This document shows, piece after piece, positions 1-9,121 of a stretch of DNA of 10,471 nt. The notes under the pieces were generated by a model, which saw only the letters and a program-made list of their open reading frames with translations, did no database searches and was not told where the DNA came from. Position numbers and translations under genes: made by a program. The DNA is from Gemmatimonadota bacterium (lineage in GTDB: Bacteria; Gemmatimonadota; Gemmatimonadetes; Gemmatimonadales; Gemmatimonadaceae), in assembly GCA_947475795.1 (NCBI GenBank), contig CANJOX010000086.1, forward strand, positions 1-10,471. Reading direction: 5' to 3'. Position 1 is the stretch's first letter, and each line of letters opens with the position of its first letter.

Positions 1-31
1 TGCGCGCTGAACGAGTGACTCGCTGAAGGTC

Positions 32-976
32 TCATCTAGCTTCCTGGCGCTTGCCGGCTCGCCTACCGTCGACCCCATATCCCCTCAGCACACCCACATC
101 GAACGACAACCGCACGAGGGACGCCACGGCAGACCCTGGCTCCGGTACGAGCTGAACGATAGTTCGGCCGATGGCGGCGACCGCGTCGCGAAGCGCCCAC
201 AGGGCTGAGCGACCTTGATGCGCGGTGTTCCGCCCAATCATCCGTCCCTGGCCGTGAGCGCGCCGCATCAAATAGCGGAGGGAATTCCGTTCGTCGGGAA
301 GGCAATGCTGGAGCGCGCAATCTGCCAGCCATACTCCGTCGATCCCCATACCCTGCAGGCGGGCGAATAATTCCGCCTCTTCGCCGGGGATCAGTGCGCC
401 GTGGCGGTATCCGAGCTCCGGCGAGAAGGGGTGATCGAGGAGCAGATCACGCCGGATGCACATGTTCGCGCCGAACGGGAATTGCCCGGGCCTAAACGGC
501 CGTGTGGGGGGACCGAGATCCAGGCAGCTGTAAATCCACGGGTGATCCGTCATCACCGCGGAGGTCCACGCACGAGTGGCCCCGTCGAACAAGGGTCGCA
601 CCGGTCCACCGAAATATCCGGCGAACGCATGTGACGCCATGCCGGCCAGATAGTTCGTCAGAAAGGTCGGTGCAACCAGCACGTCGTCATCAAGAAACAG
701 GATCCATAGCCCGGTGGTCTCCGCTACCCCACGGTTTCGCGCGTGGGAAAGTCCGGGATTGGTTTCCAGCACGTACCGTACCGCACCTGTCTGCACGTAC
801 GCATCGGCCGTTGCCCTCGTGGCGTCGGTGCTTCGATTGTCCACGACCAGGACCTCGCAGCACGACAGCGCGCTGGCCTCCGACTGCAGCAGCGACGCCA
901 GCGTCAGGCGCAAGCGTGGTGCCCGGTTCCACGTGCAGATCACGATGGAGAGACGCGGCCGATTGACGGTGCTCAT
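32..976 (-). CDS. Glycosyltransferase family 2 (GT-A fold)
   Basis: 314 aa. Probably transfers a sugar from a nucleotide-sugar donor to a growing lipid-linked glycan on the cytoplasmic face of the membrane. Seen: the N-terminal GT2 signature SIVICTWNRA (10-19); VVDNRSTD (44-51) with the nucleotide-binding Asp46; the metal-binding DDD of LFLDDDV (96-98); and a catalytic-base-type acidic cluster GEEAEL (198-203) followed by WLADCALQHC (216-225). There are no convincing transmembrane helices, so it is likely peripheral. The C-terminal ~60 residues are amphipathic and Arg-rich. The ATG start overlaps the stop of the upstream GT4 gene by 4 nt (ATGA, 973-976), so translation is probably coupled. 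It is the last complete gene of the leftward string; the remaining 31 bases to the window edge show no start. The family is secure, but the sugar specificity cannot be read from sequence. Confidence 0.9.
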   Translation of the reverse strand: MSTVNRPRLSIVICTWNRAPRLRLTLASLLQSEASALSCCEVLVVDNRSTDATRATADAYVQTGAVRYVLETNPGLSHARNRGVAETTGLWILFLDDDVLVAPTFLTNYLAGMASHAFAGYFGGPVRPLFDGATRAWTSAVMTDHPWIYSCLDLGPPTRPFRPGQFPFGANMCIRRDLLLDHPFSPELGYRHGALIPGEEAELFARLQGMGIDGVWLADCALQHCLPDERNSLRYLMRRAHGQGRMIGRNTAHQGRSALWALRDAVAAIGRTIVQLVPEPGSAVASLVRLSFDVGVLRGYGVDGRRAGKRQEAR

Positions 977-2133
977 GCGGATGCGCCGGACAGTGACAGG
1001 CGCATGGTCTCCGCGATTTGCATGATCTGCCGGTGCCGAGAAAAATCTCGCAATACTCGCTCGCGGGCGGCAGCTCCAAGCTGTCGGCGCAGTGATGCAT
1101 CGTCAGCGAGACGTCCAATCGCCGATGCGAGCGCAGCGACATTGCCGGCGGGTACCATGAGGCCGGTGACGTCCGGGACAACCGCCTCACGAAGCCCGGG
1201 CAGATCGGAGACCACCAACGGCACAGCGGACGCCGCAAGTTCGACGGCGGACATGGTGAAGGAGTCCCATCCGGTCGATGAAATCGCACCGATCGCCACG
1301 TCCCGGTGGATCCGGTGCAGGTCGTTCCGGTATCCACCGAACGTGACATGCGTAGCGACTGGCGTGTCGGCATACAGGTGGGCGAAGCGCTCGGCTTCCC
1401 CGTCCTTGTTTCCCAGCAGGAGGAGCTGCAGGTCCCGTCGTCCCGTTATCGTGAGCAACTGGATAAAGGCGCGAATGAGCACGTCTACGCCCTTGCGGGG
1501 CTCCATGTGGCCAGAGAAGAAGACGATCTGTCGGTTGGCGGGAATCCCCCAGAGAGCGTGGGAGTAGTTGGGCGCGCTGGCGTCGGGTCGGAACACGTCG
1601 GTGTCGACTCCCAGCCGGCACAGCGACGTGCGGTCACGTGGTATCATCGCACCGTACACTGCACCGTTACGCATTCCTTCCGATTCGAACACGTAGTGAT
1701 CCGGGCGATGCGGCGAAGCGAGATACTGCAGGCGGCGGAGTGGTCGGAGATACCACGGATACACCCCGCTGATCGAGGCGCCCCAATACGCCATCACCTT
1801 CGCTCGCCCGGCGGCGCGGATGGCGGACAGCACCGGCGCCCGAAGTGGCAGATCGAAGCCCAGTACCAAATCGATCTCGCGCTCGGCGACCCATCGACTG
1901 AACGCGGCCACCTCGTCGGCGGACAGTCCAACGTATGAGACCGTCGTGACGTCCGCCGACCGGCCCTGCAAGTGCTGCGGCCGCCCGCCGGCCATCGACT
2001 GATACGCATAGTGCACGTGGCCGGTCGCCCCAGCGACAATGCGCGCGGCCGCATCGAACACCTGTTCGAGCGGCGCGATGGCGTAGCCGGTGTTCGTGGC
2101 GCAGTGAAACAGCAGGAGAATGTTGTGTGCCAT
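973..2133 (-). CDS. Glycosyltransferase family 4 (GT-B fold)
   Basis: 386 aa from the chosen start. A retaining GT-B glycosyltransferase that probably adds a sugar during exopolysaccharide repeat-unit assembly. Seen: an N-terminal domain opening HNILLLFHCATNTGYAI (3-19); the linker and C-terminal domain signature FFSGHMEPRKGVDVLIRAF (205-223) with the donor-phosphate-contacting Arg/Lys pair; and the family EX7E-like region 286-310 (GWDSF...AVELAAS.VPLVVSD), where Asp290 replaces the usual first Glu and Glu298 is the second. It ends in a helical tail typical of GT4. The start was chosen at ATG 2133 because the family-like beta strand begins directly after it. An in-frame ATG at 2163 would add ten residues (MCRGDGSPPL) that look non-homologous; a GGGGAG purine run lies 18 nt upstream of 2133, farther than ideal. 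It lies 61 bp downstream of a deacetylase gene and overlaps the following GT2 gene by 4 nt. Confidence 0.88.
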   Translation of the reverse strand: MAHNILLLFHCATNTGYAIAPLEQVFDAAARIVAGATGHVHYAYQSMAGGRPQHLQGRSADVTTVSYVGLSADEVAAFSRWVAEREIDLVLGFDLPLRAPVLSAIRAAGRAKVMAYWGASISGVYPWYLRPLRRLQYLASPHRPDHYVFESEGMRNGAVYGAMIPRDRTSLCRLGVDTDVFRPDASAPNYSHALWGIPANRQIVFFSGHMEPRKGVDVLIRAFIQLLTITGRRDLQLLLLGNKDGEAERFAHLYADTPVATHVTFGGYRNDLHRIHRDVAIGAISSTGWDSFTMSAVELAASAVPLVVSDLPGLREAVVPDVTGLMVPAGNVAALASAIGRLADDASLRRQLGAAARERVLRDFSRHRQIMQIAETMRLSLSGASA

Positions 2134-2194
2134 CAGCGGTGGGCTGCCGTCTCCCCGACACATCGGATCGGTTGCGTGTGATTCGCGGATCCGT

Positions 2195-3064
2195 TCATCC
2201 GATCAACCGTCCACGCAAGCGAAGCAGAAAGCCATTGCGCGAGATCCCGGCCGGCACGTTCCAGCGTGGAACGGCATGCGCAGCCGGGCGGACGCGCATC
2301 CAACCACCGGACACGAGTGCACCAAACGAGAGGCCCGATGCCGCGCACACGGCTGCTGCGTCTCCGGGCGCGATACCGAACGGGTATGCGGCGACGGGCA
2401 CAGCCTGCCCCGGGAACTGGTGCCGTACCCATTCCCAACTGTCGCCGAGCTCCCGTCTCGCGGCCTCAGGGGTGAGCACGCCAAGGTTGGGATGGGTCAT
2501 GGTGTGCGCGCCCAGCGATACGCCCGGATGCTGCGCCGCGATCACGAGTTCTTCGTGGGTCGCAATGCGGGCTGCGGACGGCGTGGCGTGGGACGAGGAG
2601 ATCGCTGTGTCGATACCGCCATGTTCCCAGAGAAAGGCGGTGCGGTCCCTCTCGGTCCACGTATTCGCGTCGCCTCGGCGGTCCCAGATGGGGATCGTAC
2701 CCAGCAGACCTGGAGTGACGAAGATCGTACAGGGAGCACCGGCATCTACGCACGCTCGCACGCCGATCGTCACAGCGCTGGCGTACGCATCGTCGAAGGT
2801 GATGGCAACGCGCCGTGATTGTGCTGCATGCGTATTCAGCAACTCCATCAGTGGCACGATGTCAGCTTCCTGACGGATCACGCTCAGCTGCGCCTCGAAG
2901 TGATCGAGCGCAAGGTGAAGCGATCGGTCGCCGAAAGGCCGCGTGCCGGCGGGTCTGATGTTGTGGTACGCGAGGATGAGGCGATCGCCAGCCCGTGTGC
3001 GCCGTGGGAAACGGGCGAGCACGGGTTCCAGCGTCCGACGCAGCCGCGACCGCACTCCGTTCAC
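2195..3064 (-). CDS. Polysaccharide deacetylase (carbohydrate esterase 4, NodB-like)
   Basis: 289 aa. Predicted metal-dependent removal of N- or O-acetyl groups from a polysaccharide. Seen: LILAYHNI (29-36); motif 1 AITFDDAY (87-94) with catalytic and metal-binding Asp91/Asp92, where Ala replaces the usual Gly of TFDDG; motif 2 GAHTMTHPNL (185-194) with the two metal-binding His187/His191; and motif 3 AAYPFG (225-230). No signal peptide or transmembrane helix is evident. The frame stays open far upstream to 3466, but the extra 134 codons are read antisense-like through the FemAB gene and are low-complexity Arg/Gly/Ala, so I reject them. GTG at 3064 overlaps the FemAB stop (GTGA, 4 nt) and has a G-rich run (GGGGGG) about 5 nt upstream. 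It is sequence-distinct from the other deacetylase at 4083-4964, so not a recent duplicate. It resembles the short deacetylases of exopolysaccharide clusters; the substrate is unknown. Confidence 0.87.
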   Translation of the reverse strand: MNGVRSRLRRTLEPVLARFPRRTRAGDRLILAYHNIRPAGTRPFGDRSLHLALDHFEAQLSVIRQEADIVPLMELLNTHAAQSRRVAITFDDAYASAVTIGVRACVDAGAPCTIFVTPGLLGTIPIWDRRGDANTWTERDRTAFLWEHGGIDTAISSSHATPSAARIATHEELVIAAQHPGVSLGAHTMTHPNLGVLTPEAARRELGDSWEWVRHQFPGQAVPVAAYPFGIAPGDAAAVCAASGLSFGALVSGGWMRVRPAAHAVPRWNVPAGISRNGFLLRLRGRLIG

Positions 3065-4080
3065 GGAATCCCCCCAATCAACCGGGCCCCCAACGGTCCC
3101 GCGACCGCAATCGGAAGCTGCTGCCACACTCTCACCGCCAGGGCGAACGCGCCCTGATCCGGGTTCGGCGGTGCGCTCGGCTCGCCCGATGGGCTGTGCT
3201 GATACCACGCCAACGGCTCGTCCCGCGAGCCCCACTGCCGCTTGAATTTGTGCGTGCCGGATTCCGGTGTGCACCGACCGAAATTGAACACGGCGAATCC
3301 GCGTTCGCACGCGCGCCGGATGAACGCGCCGTACAGGGCCATGTTGGGGGCGATCTTCGCGTATCGGCGCAGCGCCGACGCCCACGAGATCTCCACCTCG
3401 CCGCCGTTCTCGATCGCGAAGCCGCCGGCAATCGGCACGTCGCCCAGGTACGCCACGCCGATCCACGCCCGGTCGCCCAGTGCATCGGCCAGCCGCTCGA
3501 AGAATGCCGGCCCGTGCGCCGGCGAGCCCAGATCGCGCATGTGTTCGGCGAAGACGCGATGGAACGCGGCGGCCTGATCACGACCGAACCGCACCGTCAC
3601 GCCCTCGCGCTCCGCCCGACGCACCTGACTCCGCAGCTTGCTGTCAAATCCCTTGAAGGTGGCGTCGTAGTCACCCGGCACCAGGTCGCGTAACACGGTG
3701 ATCTTGCGCGACACCAGCGTGAGGTCCGTGTCGATCGGCTGCCGAGCGCGCAGCTCCACCAGCTTGGCGCCGTTTGCGATCCTGGCAGCGTGCGCGCACA
3801 GCGCCCGCTGCGCCTCGGCGTCGCCAAGGGGCCCACCGTAGCTCACGAACGGCGAACTCACGAGGTAGTGCCCGAACACCAGCGAGCGCACCCGCACCAG
3901 CGGCAGCACGCCCACCAACTGTCCAGCACGCCGCGCTTCCAAATACGGGGTGGTATGCCCGTAGCAGTCGCGATACACACCGCGCCACTCCCACCGATGG
4001 AAGGTGCTGCCATGCGCCGCAGCCTCCACAAACGCATTCCACGCGCTGCCGTCGCCGTCTGCTTCCCGGATCTCCACCAC
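3061..4080 (-). CDS. FemAB-like protein, XrtA/PEP-CTERM-system-associated type (GNAT fold)
   Basis: 339 aa. It belongs to the FemAB/GNAT-like group that travels with exosortase (EpsH/XrtA) exopolysaccharide loci. By family analogy it transfers an acyl or aminoacyl group, but the real substrate is not established. Seen: an N-terminal domain with GSTFHRWEWRGVY (24-36) and a following SSPFVSYGGPLG (75-86); a central KLRSQVRRAEREGV (148-161), the Lys/Arg-rich signature of this family; IGVAYLGDVPIAGGFAI (207-223); and the C-terminal FNFGRCTPESGTHKFKRQWG (265-284), very characteristic of the exosortase-associated subgroup. The start is GTG at 4080, 2 nt after the stop of the deacetylase gene, with a GGCGGGG run upstream; a second GTG follows immediately. 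Its stop overlaps the next deacetylase start. It sits between two deacetylases, which supports a role in polymer or carrier modification. The family is confident; the biochemistry is inference. Confidence 0.88.
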   Translation of the reverse strand: MVEIREADGDGSAWNAFVEAAAHGSTFHRWEWRGVYRDCYGHTTPYLEARRAGQLVGVLPLVRVRSLVFGHYLVSSPFVSYGGPLGDAEAQRALCAHAARIANGAKLVELRARQPIDTDLTLVSRKITVLRDLVPGDYDATFKGFDSKLRSQVRRAEREGVTVRFGRDQAAAFHRVFAEHMRDLGSPAHGPAFFERLADALGDRAWIGVAYLGDVPIAGGFAIENGGEVEISWASALRRYAKIAPNMALYGAFIRRACERGFAVFNFGRCTPESGTHKFKRQWGSRDEPLAWYQHSPSGEPSAPPNPDQGAFALAVRVWQQLPIAVAGPLGARLIGGIP

Positions 4081-4082
4081 GA

Positions 4083-4960
4083 CTATGCCACCCCGCCGTT
4101 CATCAGCCCGTGGAATGAGTCAAAGCGCCACGTGCGCAGGAGCGTGCGGAGCCGCGACTCGGTCGCTGCCAGTCCCCGGTAATGGCGGATGCGCGTGAGC
4201 AACCCCACCGGCAGCCGCGGCTGACCAGGATCGATCTCCCACGGGTGGATGTAGAACACGGCCGGACGTCCCGACGTGAGCACGGCACCCAGCCCTCGCT
4301 GAATCACCCACAGCGGCAATTGCCGAAACCACCCGCCACCGGCCACCGGCACCCGTACGCCTGCCACATCCCACACGGCGGGTGGGAACTCCAGCAATGG
4401 CCCCGATGCCGTGTTGATCACATGGGGGTCGGCGCGACCGCTCGCGGTGCCGTAGCCACGCCGCGCGATCGGAAAGCGGCTCGAGTCGTACACATGTCCC
4501 TCCTCCACGAGCACGCGCGCCGCCCACAACACGTCGTCGGTGAGCGAGAAGGACGGCGCCCGGTAGCCCGTCACGGGCACCCCGGCGGCATCTTCGAGCG
4601 AGGCCTTGGCGGTGCGCACGTCGTCGCGAAAGGCGCGCTCGCTGATGGTGGGAATGCGCTGGTGCGCGTACCCATGCGAGGCGATCTCATGCCCGGCGTC
4701 GGCGATGGTACGCACCAGCCGAGGAAACCGGTCGGCCACCCAGCCCAGCGTAAAGAATGTGCCCCGCGCTCCCGACTCGGCCAGCAGCGCCAGTACCCGG
4801 TCGGTGTTCCGCTCCACGCGCGATTCATGGCTGTCCCAGCCGGTGCGGGCCACGTGCGGTTCGAATGCACTGACTTGAAACCAGTCTTCCACGTCTACCG
4901 TGAACACCGGTACCGCACGGTCGGCGCCGGGCGGCAGTCTGTCGCCCGACGCCGTCGTGG

Positions 4961-4964
<4 letters not shown>
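4083..4964 (-). CDS. XrtA-system-type polysaccharide deacetylase (DUF3473 C-terminus)
   Basis: 293 aa. Predicted polysaccharide deacetylase of the exosortase-associated subfamily. Seen: FTVDVEDWFQVSAF (21-34), the subfamily's diagnostic opening with metal-ligand/catalytic Asp24 and Asp27; GTFFTLGWVADRFPRLV (68-84); the His motif ASHGYAHQ (96-103); GYRAPSFS (133-140); and a C-terminal DUF3473-like region with GGGWFR (209-214), FYIHPWEID (237-245) and a terminal TWRFDSF (278-284). The open frame extends back to 5111, but those 49 codons are read through the citrate synthase 3' end. ATG 4964 is chosen because the homologous region starts soon after and the ATGA overlaps the citrate synthase stop by 4 nt; an AGGA lies about 12 nt upstream. 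No signal peptide is visible. Stop is 2 nt before the FemAB-like start, a pairing typical of XrtA loci. Confidence 0.92.
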
Positions 4965-6334
<1,370 letters not shown>

Positions 6335-6343
6335 CTCTGCCGG

Positions 6344-6347
6344 CTCC
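6344..6347 (-). promoter_or_regulatory. Ribosome binding site deciding the citrate synthase start
   Basis: On the minus strand the bases read TTGGAGCCGGCAGAGATG. The GGAG core is 9 nt before the ATG at 6334, good Shine-Dalgarno spacing. The alternative TTG at 6349 would place this core inside the coding region, so it favours the ATG. Confidence 0.6.
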
Positions 6348-6382
6348 AAGGGGTCACGACTGAAAACAGTGGGTAGCGGAAA

Positions 6383-7237
6383 CTAAGGCGCGGGAAGATC
6401 CAGCGTGAACTGCACACGCGTCCCGACGGGCGTCAACGCGTCGGCCGACAGACTGCTCCCCAGATCGGCCAGCAGGCGGCGGCAGATCCCGATGCCCAGT
6501 CCGGCGCCGGAGAACCGGCCCTCGGCGAGTGGTCCGGACCAGCTGGCCGACGAGAGCGAGGCCAGCACGGCATCCGGCATCCCCCGTCCCGTGTCGTCCA
6601 CCTGAAACCGGACCGCGGTGGCACCGGTGGCCTCGGCGGTCACGGTTACGGTGCCGTTATTGGTGTATTTCAGCGCGTTCGTGACGAGGTTGACTAGGAC
6701 GCGATGCAGGACGGCCGGCTGACCGATCCGCCGGTCACCGGCGGGTCCGCTGCAGCGCAGCACCAACCCTTTCTCCTCGGCGATCGGCTGGACCAGCTGG
6801 CGCACCGAGCGCAGCAGGTCACCGATGGAGAACGGCACCGGGTCGGCGGCGGCCAGCCGCGAGGTGCCGCGGGCGAAGTCAAGCGCATCGTTGGTCATGG
6901 CCGCCAATCCGAACGCGGCGCTGTACAACAGTCCCAGCTGTCGCTCCTGCGCCGGCGTCACCGGTCCGGCCTGCCCGGTGCGCAGGCGCTCCAGCAACAC
7001 GAGGATCGAGCTGAGCGGGGAGCGCATGTCGTGCGTGACGCCCACCAGGAGCTCGAGGGCATCCTCGGCACCGAGCGCGGGCGCCGCATCGGGCGTGGGC
7101 GACAGGGCGGGGAGTTCGGGCAGCCGCAGTGAGGCGGCACCCTGAGCCACCAGCGCCGCAATGGACTCCGGGCTCACGTCGGCGGACGTGTCGGACGAGG
7201 GCGCGGTGAGGCGCGTACCCGCAGTGTCGGTGGCCAT
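6383..7237 (-). CDS. Soluble sensor histidine kinase (HisKA + HATPase_c)
   Basis: 284 aa. Cytoplasmic two-component kinase that probably phosphorylates the response regulator encoded directly upstream. Seen: H-box VGVTHDMRSPLSSIL (65-79) with phosphoacceptor His69; N-box VLVNLVTNALKYTNNG (180-195); G1 box VDDTGRGMP (213-221) with Asp215; and G2 box FSGAGLGIGIC (242-252). The kinase core is complete. There is no transmembrane helix, and no recognisable PAS, GAF or other sensor domain; residues 1-60 are Ala/Pro/Ser/Thr-rich and look disordered. It must therefore be driven by a partner protein or respond to a cytoplasmic cue. Its ATG overlaps the regulator's stop by one base (TGATG at 7235-7239), implying coupled translation and near-equal dosage. 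It is shorter than most kinases because it lacks a sensory module. Confidence 0.93.
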   Translation of the reverse strand: MATDTAGTRLTAPSSDTSADVSPESIAALVAQGAASLRLPELPALSPTPDAAPALGAEDALELLVGVTHDMRSPLSSILVLLERLRTGQAGPVTPAQERQLGLLYSAAFGLAAMTNDALDFARGTSRLAAADPVPFSIGDLLRSVRQLVQPIAEEKGLVLRCSGPAGDRRIGQPAVLHRVLVNLVTNALKYTNNGTVTVTAEATGATAVRFQVDDTGRGMPDAVLASLSSASWSGPLAEGRFSGAGLGIGICRRLLADLGSSLSADALTPVGTRVQFTLDLPAP

Positions 7238-8721
7238 CAGTCAGCCGGCCCCGAGAGCACGTCACGACGGACGCCGTGTTTTTCCATGAGCCGGTAGAGC
7301 GTGGTGCGGTCAACGCCCGCCAGCCGCGCGGCCTTTGACATGTTGCCGCCCGCCCGGGTGGTGAGGCGCGACAGGTACTGCTGCTCGAAGTGGGCGATCA
7401 GGTTGTCCTTGGCCACGTGGAATGAATCGTCCATGATGGCAGCGGGGAGCCCCGACTGCTCCACGATTGCCGGGCCGTCGTCGTAGATCGGAATGTCGTC
7501 GGGCGTGATGGGGCGGTTCCCCTCGGCGATTACCGCCACATGCTCGATCACGTTCTGCAACTCGCGCACGTTGCCCCGCCACGGGCGCGACTGCAGAAAC
7601 GTGACCGTTTCCGGCGTGAGCGCGGGTGGCGGACCACTGTGGCGGTGCCGTTCCCAGGACCGTTTCAAAAAGAACTCGGCCAGCAGCGGAATATCTTCCA
7701 GCCGCTTACGCAGCGGGGGTAGCTTGATGGGCACCACGCGCAGCCGGTAGAACAGGTCTTCGCGCAGCAGGCCCTGCTGTACCGCTTCCTGCGGGTCACG
7801 GTTGGTGGCCGAGATGAAGCGCACGTCGACCACGGCATCCTGCGTTTCGCTGCCGAGTCGGCGCACCACGCCGTCCTGCAGCACGCGCAGCAGTTTGGCC
7901 TGCAGGGGCATGGTCATTTCGGTGAGCTCGTCGAGGAACAGCGTGCCGCCGTTGGCGACCTCGAGCAGGCCGGGCTTGTCGCGGTCGGCGCCCGTGAAGG
8001 CTCCCTTCCGATAGCCGAACATCTCCGATTCCAGCAGGTTGTCCGGGAGGGCGGCGCAGTTGATCGGCACCAGCTTTCGGTTGGTCCGACGGCTGTGCTT
8101 ATGAATGAACTGCGCGATCATTTCCTTGCCCGTGCCGCTTTCGCCGCTGATCATCACCGAGGCGTCGGTGGCGGCCACCTTCTGGGCCAGCTCCACCGCC
8201 TTTTTGAAGGACGGTGACACACCGAGCAGTGCCATCGGCTCGCCGGCCCCGTTCTGGGTGACCAGTGAGGGCTTGATCTGCTCGCGGGTATCCTTGCTGG
8301 CGTTCACAGCATGCGCCGCACGGCCTACCAGGACCTGCAGGTGGGACGCCGAGAACGGCTTGGGGAGATAATCCCACGCCCCCGCGCGCAGCGCCTCAAT
8401 GCTGGAGGCGACGCTCGGATTCCCTGTCATGACCACGACGATCACATCCTTGTGAGCTTCGACGGCGGCCTTGAGGACCTCCATGCCGGAGATCGGTGTC
8501 ATGTACAGGTCCGCGAGCACCAGATCGAAGCGGCGGCGGCGCACCATCTCCAGTGCCTCGTCGCCGCGCCCGGTCGCCGTGACCGTGTGTCCATCCATCT
8601 GGAGCACCGACGCGCACCCCTCGCGGAGCGTGCGATCATCGTCGACGACGAGGATGCGCAGCCCCGTGCCTTTGTCGGGCACGGCGGACGAACTGCTGTC
8701 GGAGAGGAACGGATCGGTCAT
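7237..8721 (-). CDS. Sigma-54-dependent response regulator (NtrC family: REC-AAA+-Fis HTH)
   Basis: 494 aa. Phosphorylation-controlled bacterial enhancer-binding protein that opens sigma-54 RNA polymerase promoters by ATP hydrolysis. Seen: receiver domain ~22-135 with acidic pocket Asp27-Asp29, phosphoacceptor Asp71 (LADLYM), Thr99 (VVMTG) and Lys121 (LPKPF); AAA+ domain ~165-400 with Walker A GESGTGKE (193-200), the sigma-54-contacting GAFTGA loop (240-245), Walker B LFLDE (261-265) and sensor [10 protein letters not shown] (383-390); and a C-terminal Fis-type helix-turn-helix (~455-485; [21 protein letters not shown]). All catalytic motifs are intact. The receiver does not resemble the PrsR regulators of classical XrtA loci closely, so I call it generic NtrC-like. 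The ATG at 8721 has no good Shine-Dalgarno sequence. It is the first gene of the leftward string and borders the divergent control region, which it may regulate. Confidence 0.96.
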   Translation of the reverse strand: MTDPFLSDSSSSAVPDKGTGLRILVVDDDRTLREGCASVLQMDGHTVTATGRGDEALEMVRRRRFDLVLADLYMTPISGMEVLKAAVEAHKDVIVVVMTGNPSVASSIEALRAGAWDYLPKPFSASHLQVLVGRAAHAVNASKDTREQIKPSLVTQNGAGEPMALLGVSPSFKKAVELAQKVAATDASVMISGESGTGKEMIAQFIHKHSRRTNRKLVPINCAALPDNLLESEMFGYRKGAFTGADRDKPGLLEVANGGTLFLDELTEMTMPLQAKLLRVLQDGVVRRLGSETQDAVVDVRFISATNRDPQEAVQQGLLREDLFYRLRVVPIKLPPLRKRLEDIPLLAEFFLKRSWERHRHSGPPPALTPETVTFLQSRPWRGNVRELQNVIEHVAVIAEGNRPITPDDIPIYDDGPAIVEQSGLPAAIMDDSFHVAKDNLIAHFEQQYLSRLTTRAGGNMSKAARLAGVDRTTLYRLMEKHGVRRDVLSGPAD

Positions 8722-8825
8722 GGCGGTATGGCGGCGGGCGTACAGCGGATCACGGACGGACGGACAACCGATTCACGTATGGAAGACGACACAAGTGCTG
8801 CATTGTCTCAACACCCGATGCTCTT

Positions 8826-8840
8826 TGGCAACAATTCAGC
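8826..8840 (+). promoter_or_regulatory. Candidate sigma-54 (-24/-12) promoter toward the chain-length gene
   Basis: The sequence is TGGCAACAATTCAGC. It has GG (8827-8828) and GC (8839-8840) separated by exactly 10 bases, the invariant spacing of -24/-12 promoters, and TGGCA matches the -24 box well. The -12 side reads TCAGC instead of the usual TTGC, a weak match. It would start transcription near 8852, giving a leader of about 240 nt before the chain-length gene. The adjacent gene encodes a sigma-54 activator, which raises plausibility. No equally spaced match was found pointing toward the regulator gene. Confidence 0.35.
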
Positions 8841-8875
8841 ATCGACGAGAGTCTGCTTCGTGCGAACATCATCGG

Positions 8876-8888
8876 TTGTGTACCACAA
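8876..8888. repeat. Short inverted repeat TTGTG-TAC-CACAA
   Basis: Perfect 5-bp arms around a 3-base centre, downstream of the sigma-54-like element. Related bases recur: GACACAA at 8788-8794 and 8931-8937, and GTTGTGT at 8875-8881 facing ACACAAC at 8932-8938. This could be an operator for a dimeric regulator such as the neighbouring activator, but the arms are short and the assignment is inference. Confidence 0.35.
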
Positions 8889-9075
8889 TATGATGCAGGA
8901 ACCCGACAGATGCACTATGTTTGTCGTTCTGACACAACAGTAACCGTGTAATGACTGCAACATAGGCGAGAACGTCACACCCCTGTGGTGCCCACGCATC
9001 GATCGTACTGTGGTTTCCACGCACGGTGTTGCGCTCAGGACGCATCAGCCGTCCTAGGGCAGACATTCGCCAGAC

Positions 9076-9121
9076 TTCAGCCCGTATTCCCAAATGTCCG
9101 GTCAGCAGATTCAGCCCGTAT
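9076..9121 (+). repeat. Perfect 12-bp direct repeat straddling a start codon
   Basis: TTCAGCCCGTAT occurs at 9076-9087, seven bases before the ATG at 9094, and again at 9110-9121 inside codons 6-10. The similarity extends left with a one-base indel (CAGAC before the first copy, CAGA before the second), so the duplicated unit is about 16-17 bp. The copies are offset by 34 bp. Confidence 0.85.

Larger units (their letters stand above)
8722..9093. promoter_or_regulatory. Divergent intergenic control region
   Basis: 372 bp with no supportable gene on either strand; the short frames here have no family features. The core 8821-8940 has 57 G+C in 120 bases, well below the flanking genes. It must hold the promoters for the leftward regulator/exopolysaccharide string and the rightward chain-length gene. 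Contents noted: a sigma-54-like element (8826-8840, + strand); a TATGAT hexamer at 8889-8894 with no matching -35; short inverted and direct repeats built on TTGTG/CACAA; a tandem CGGA run near 8753-8764; and one copy of a 12-bp direct repeat beside the rightward start codon. I see no clear sigma-70 promoter for the regulator gene. Confidence 0.75.

Noticed and set aside
5..27. CGCTGAA direct repeat and CGAGTGACTCG palindrome at the left edge
   Set aside because: Too short, and too close to the window end to interpret; no T-run for a terminator.
401..966. Plus-strand frames opposite the GT2 gene
   Set aside because: Arg/Pro/Ser-rich shadow translations of a well-supported glycosyltransferase on the other strand.
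2164..2193. Inverted repeat CGGATC/GATCCG with an 18-base loop between the deacetylase and GT4 genes
   Set aside because: The arms are only 6 bp, there is no following T-run, and the genes on both sides run the same way. Not supportable as a terminator.
3065..3466. 134-codon upstream extension of the short deacetylase frame
   Set aside because: It overlaps the FemAB coding sequence in another frame, is Arg/Gly-rich low complexity, and GTG 3064 has the typical GTGA overlap.
9058..9073. TGGCGAATGTCTGCCC on the minus strand as a sigma-54 promoter for the regulator gene
   Set aside because: The GG and GC are 9 bases apart instead of the strict 10, and it lies over 330 bp upstream of the regulator start.
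8808..9093. Small minus-strand frames of 70-74 codons in the intergenic region
   Set aside because: They overlap the control sequences, have no good ribosome binding site and no recognisable features; lower GC here produces accidental frames.
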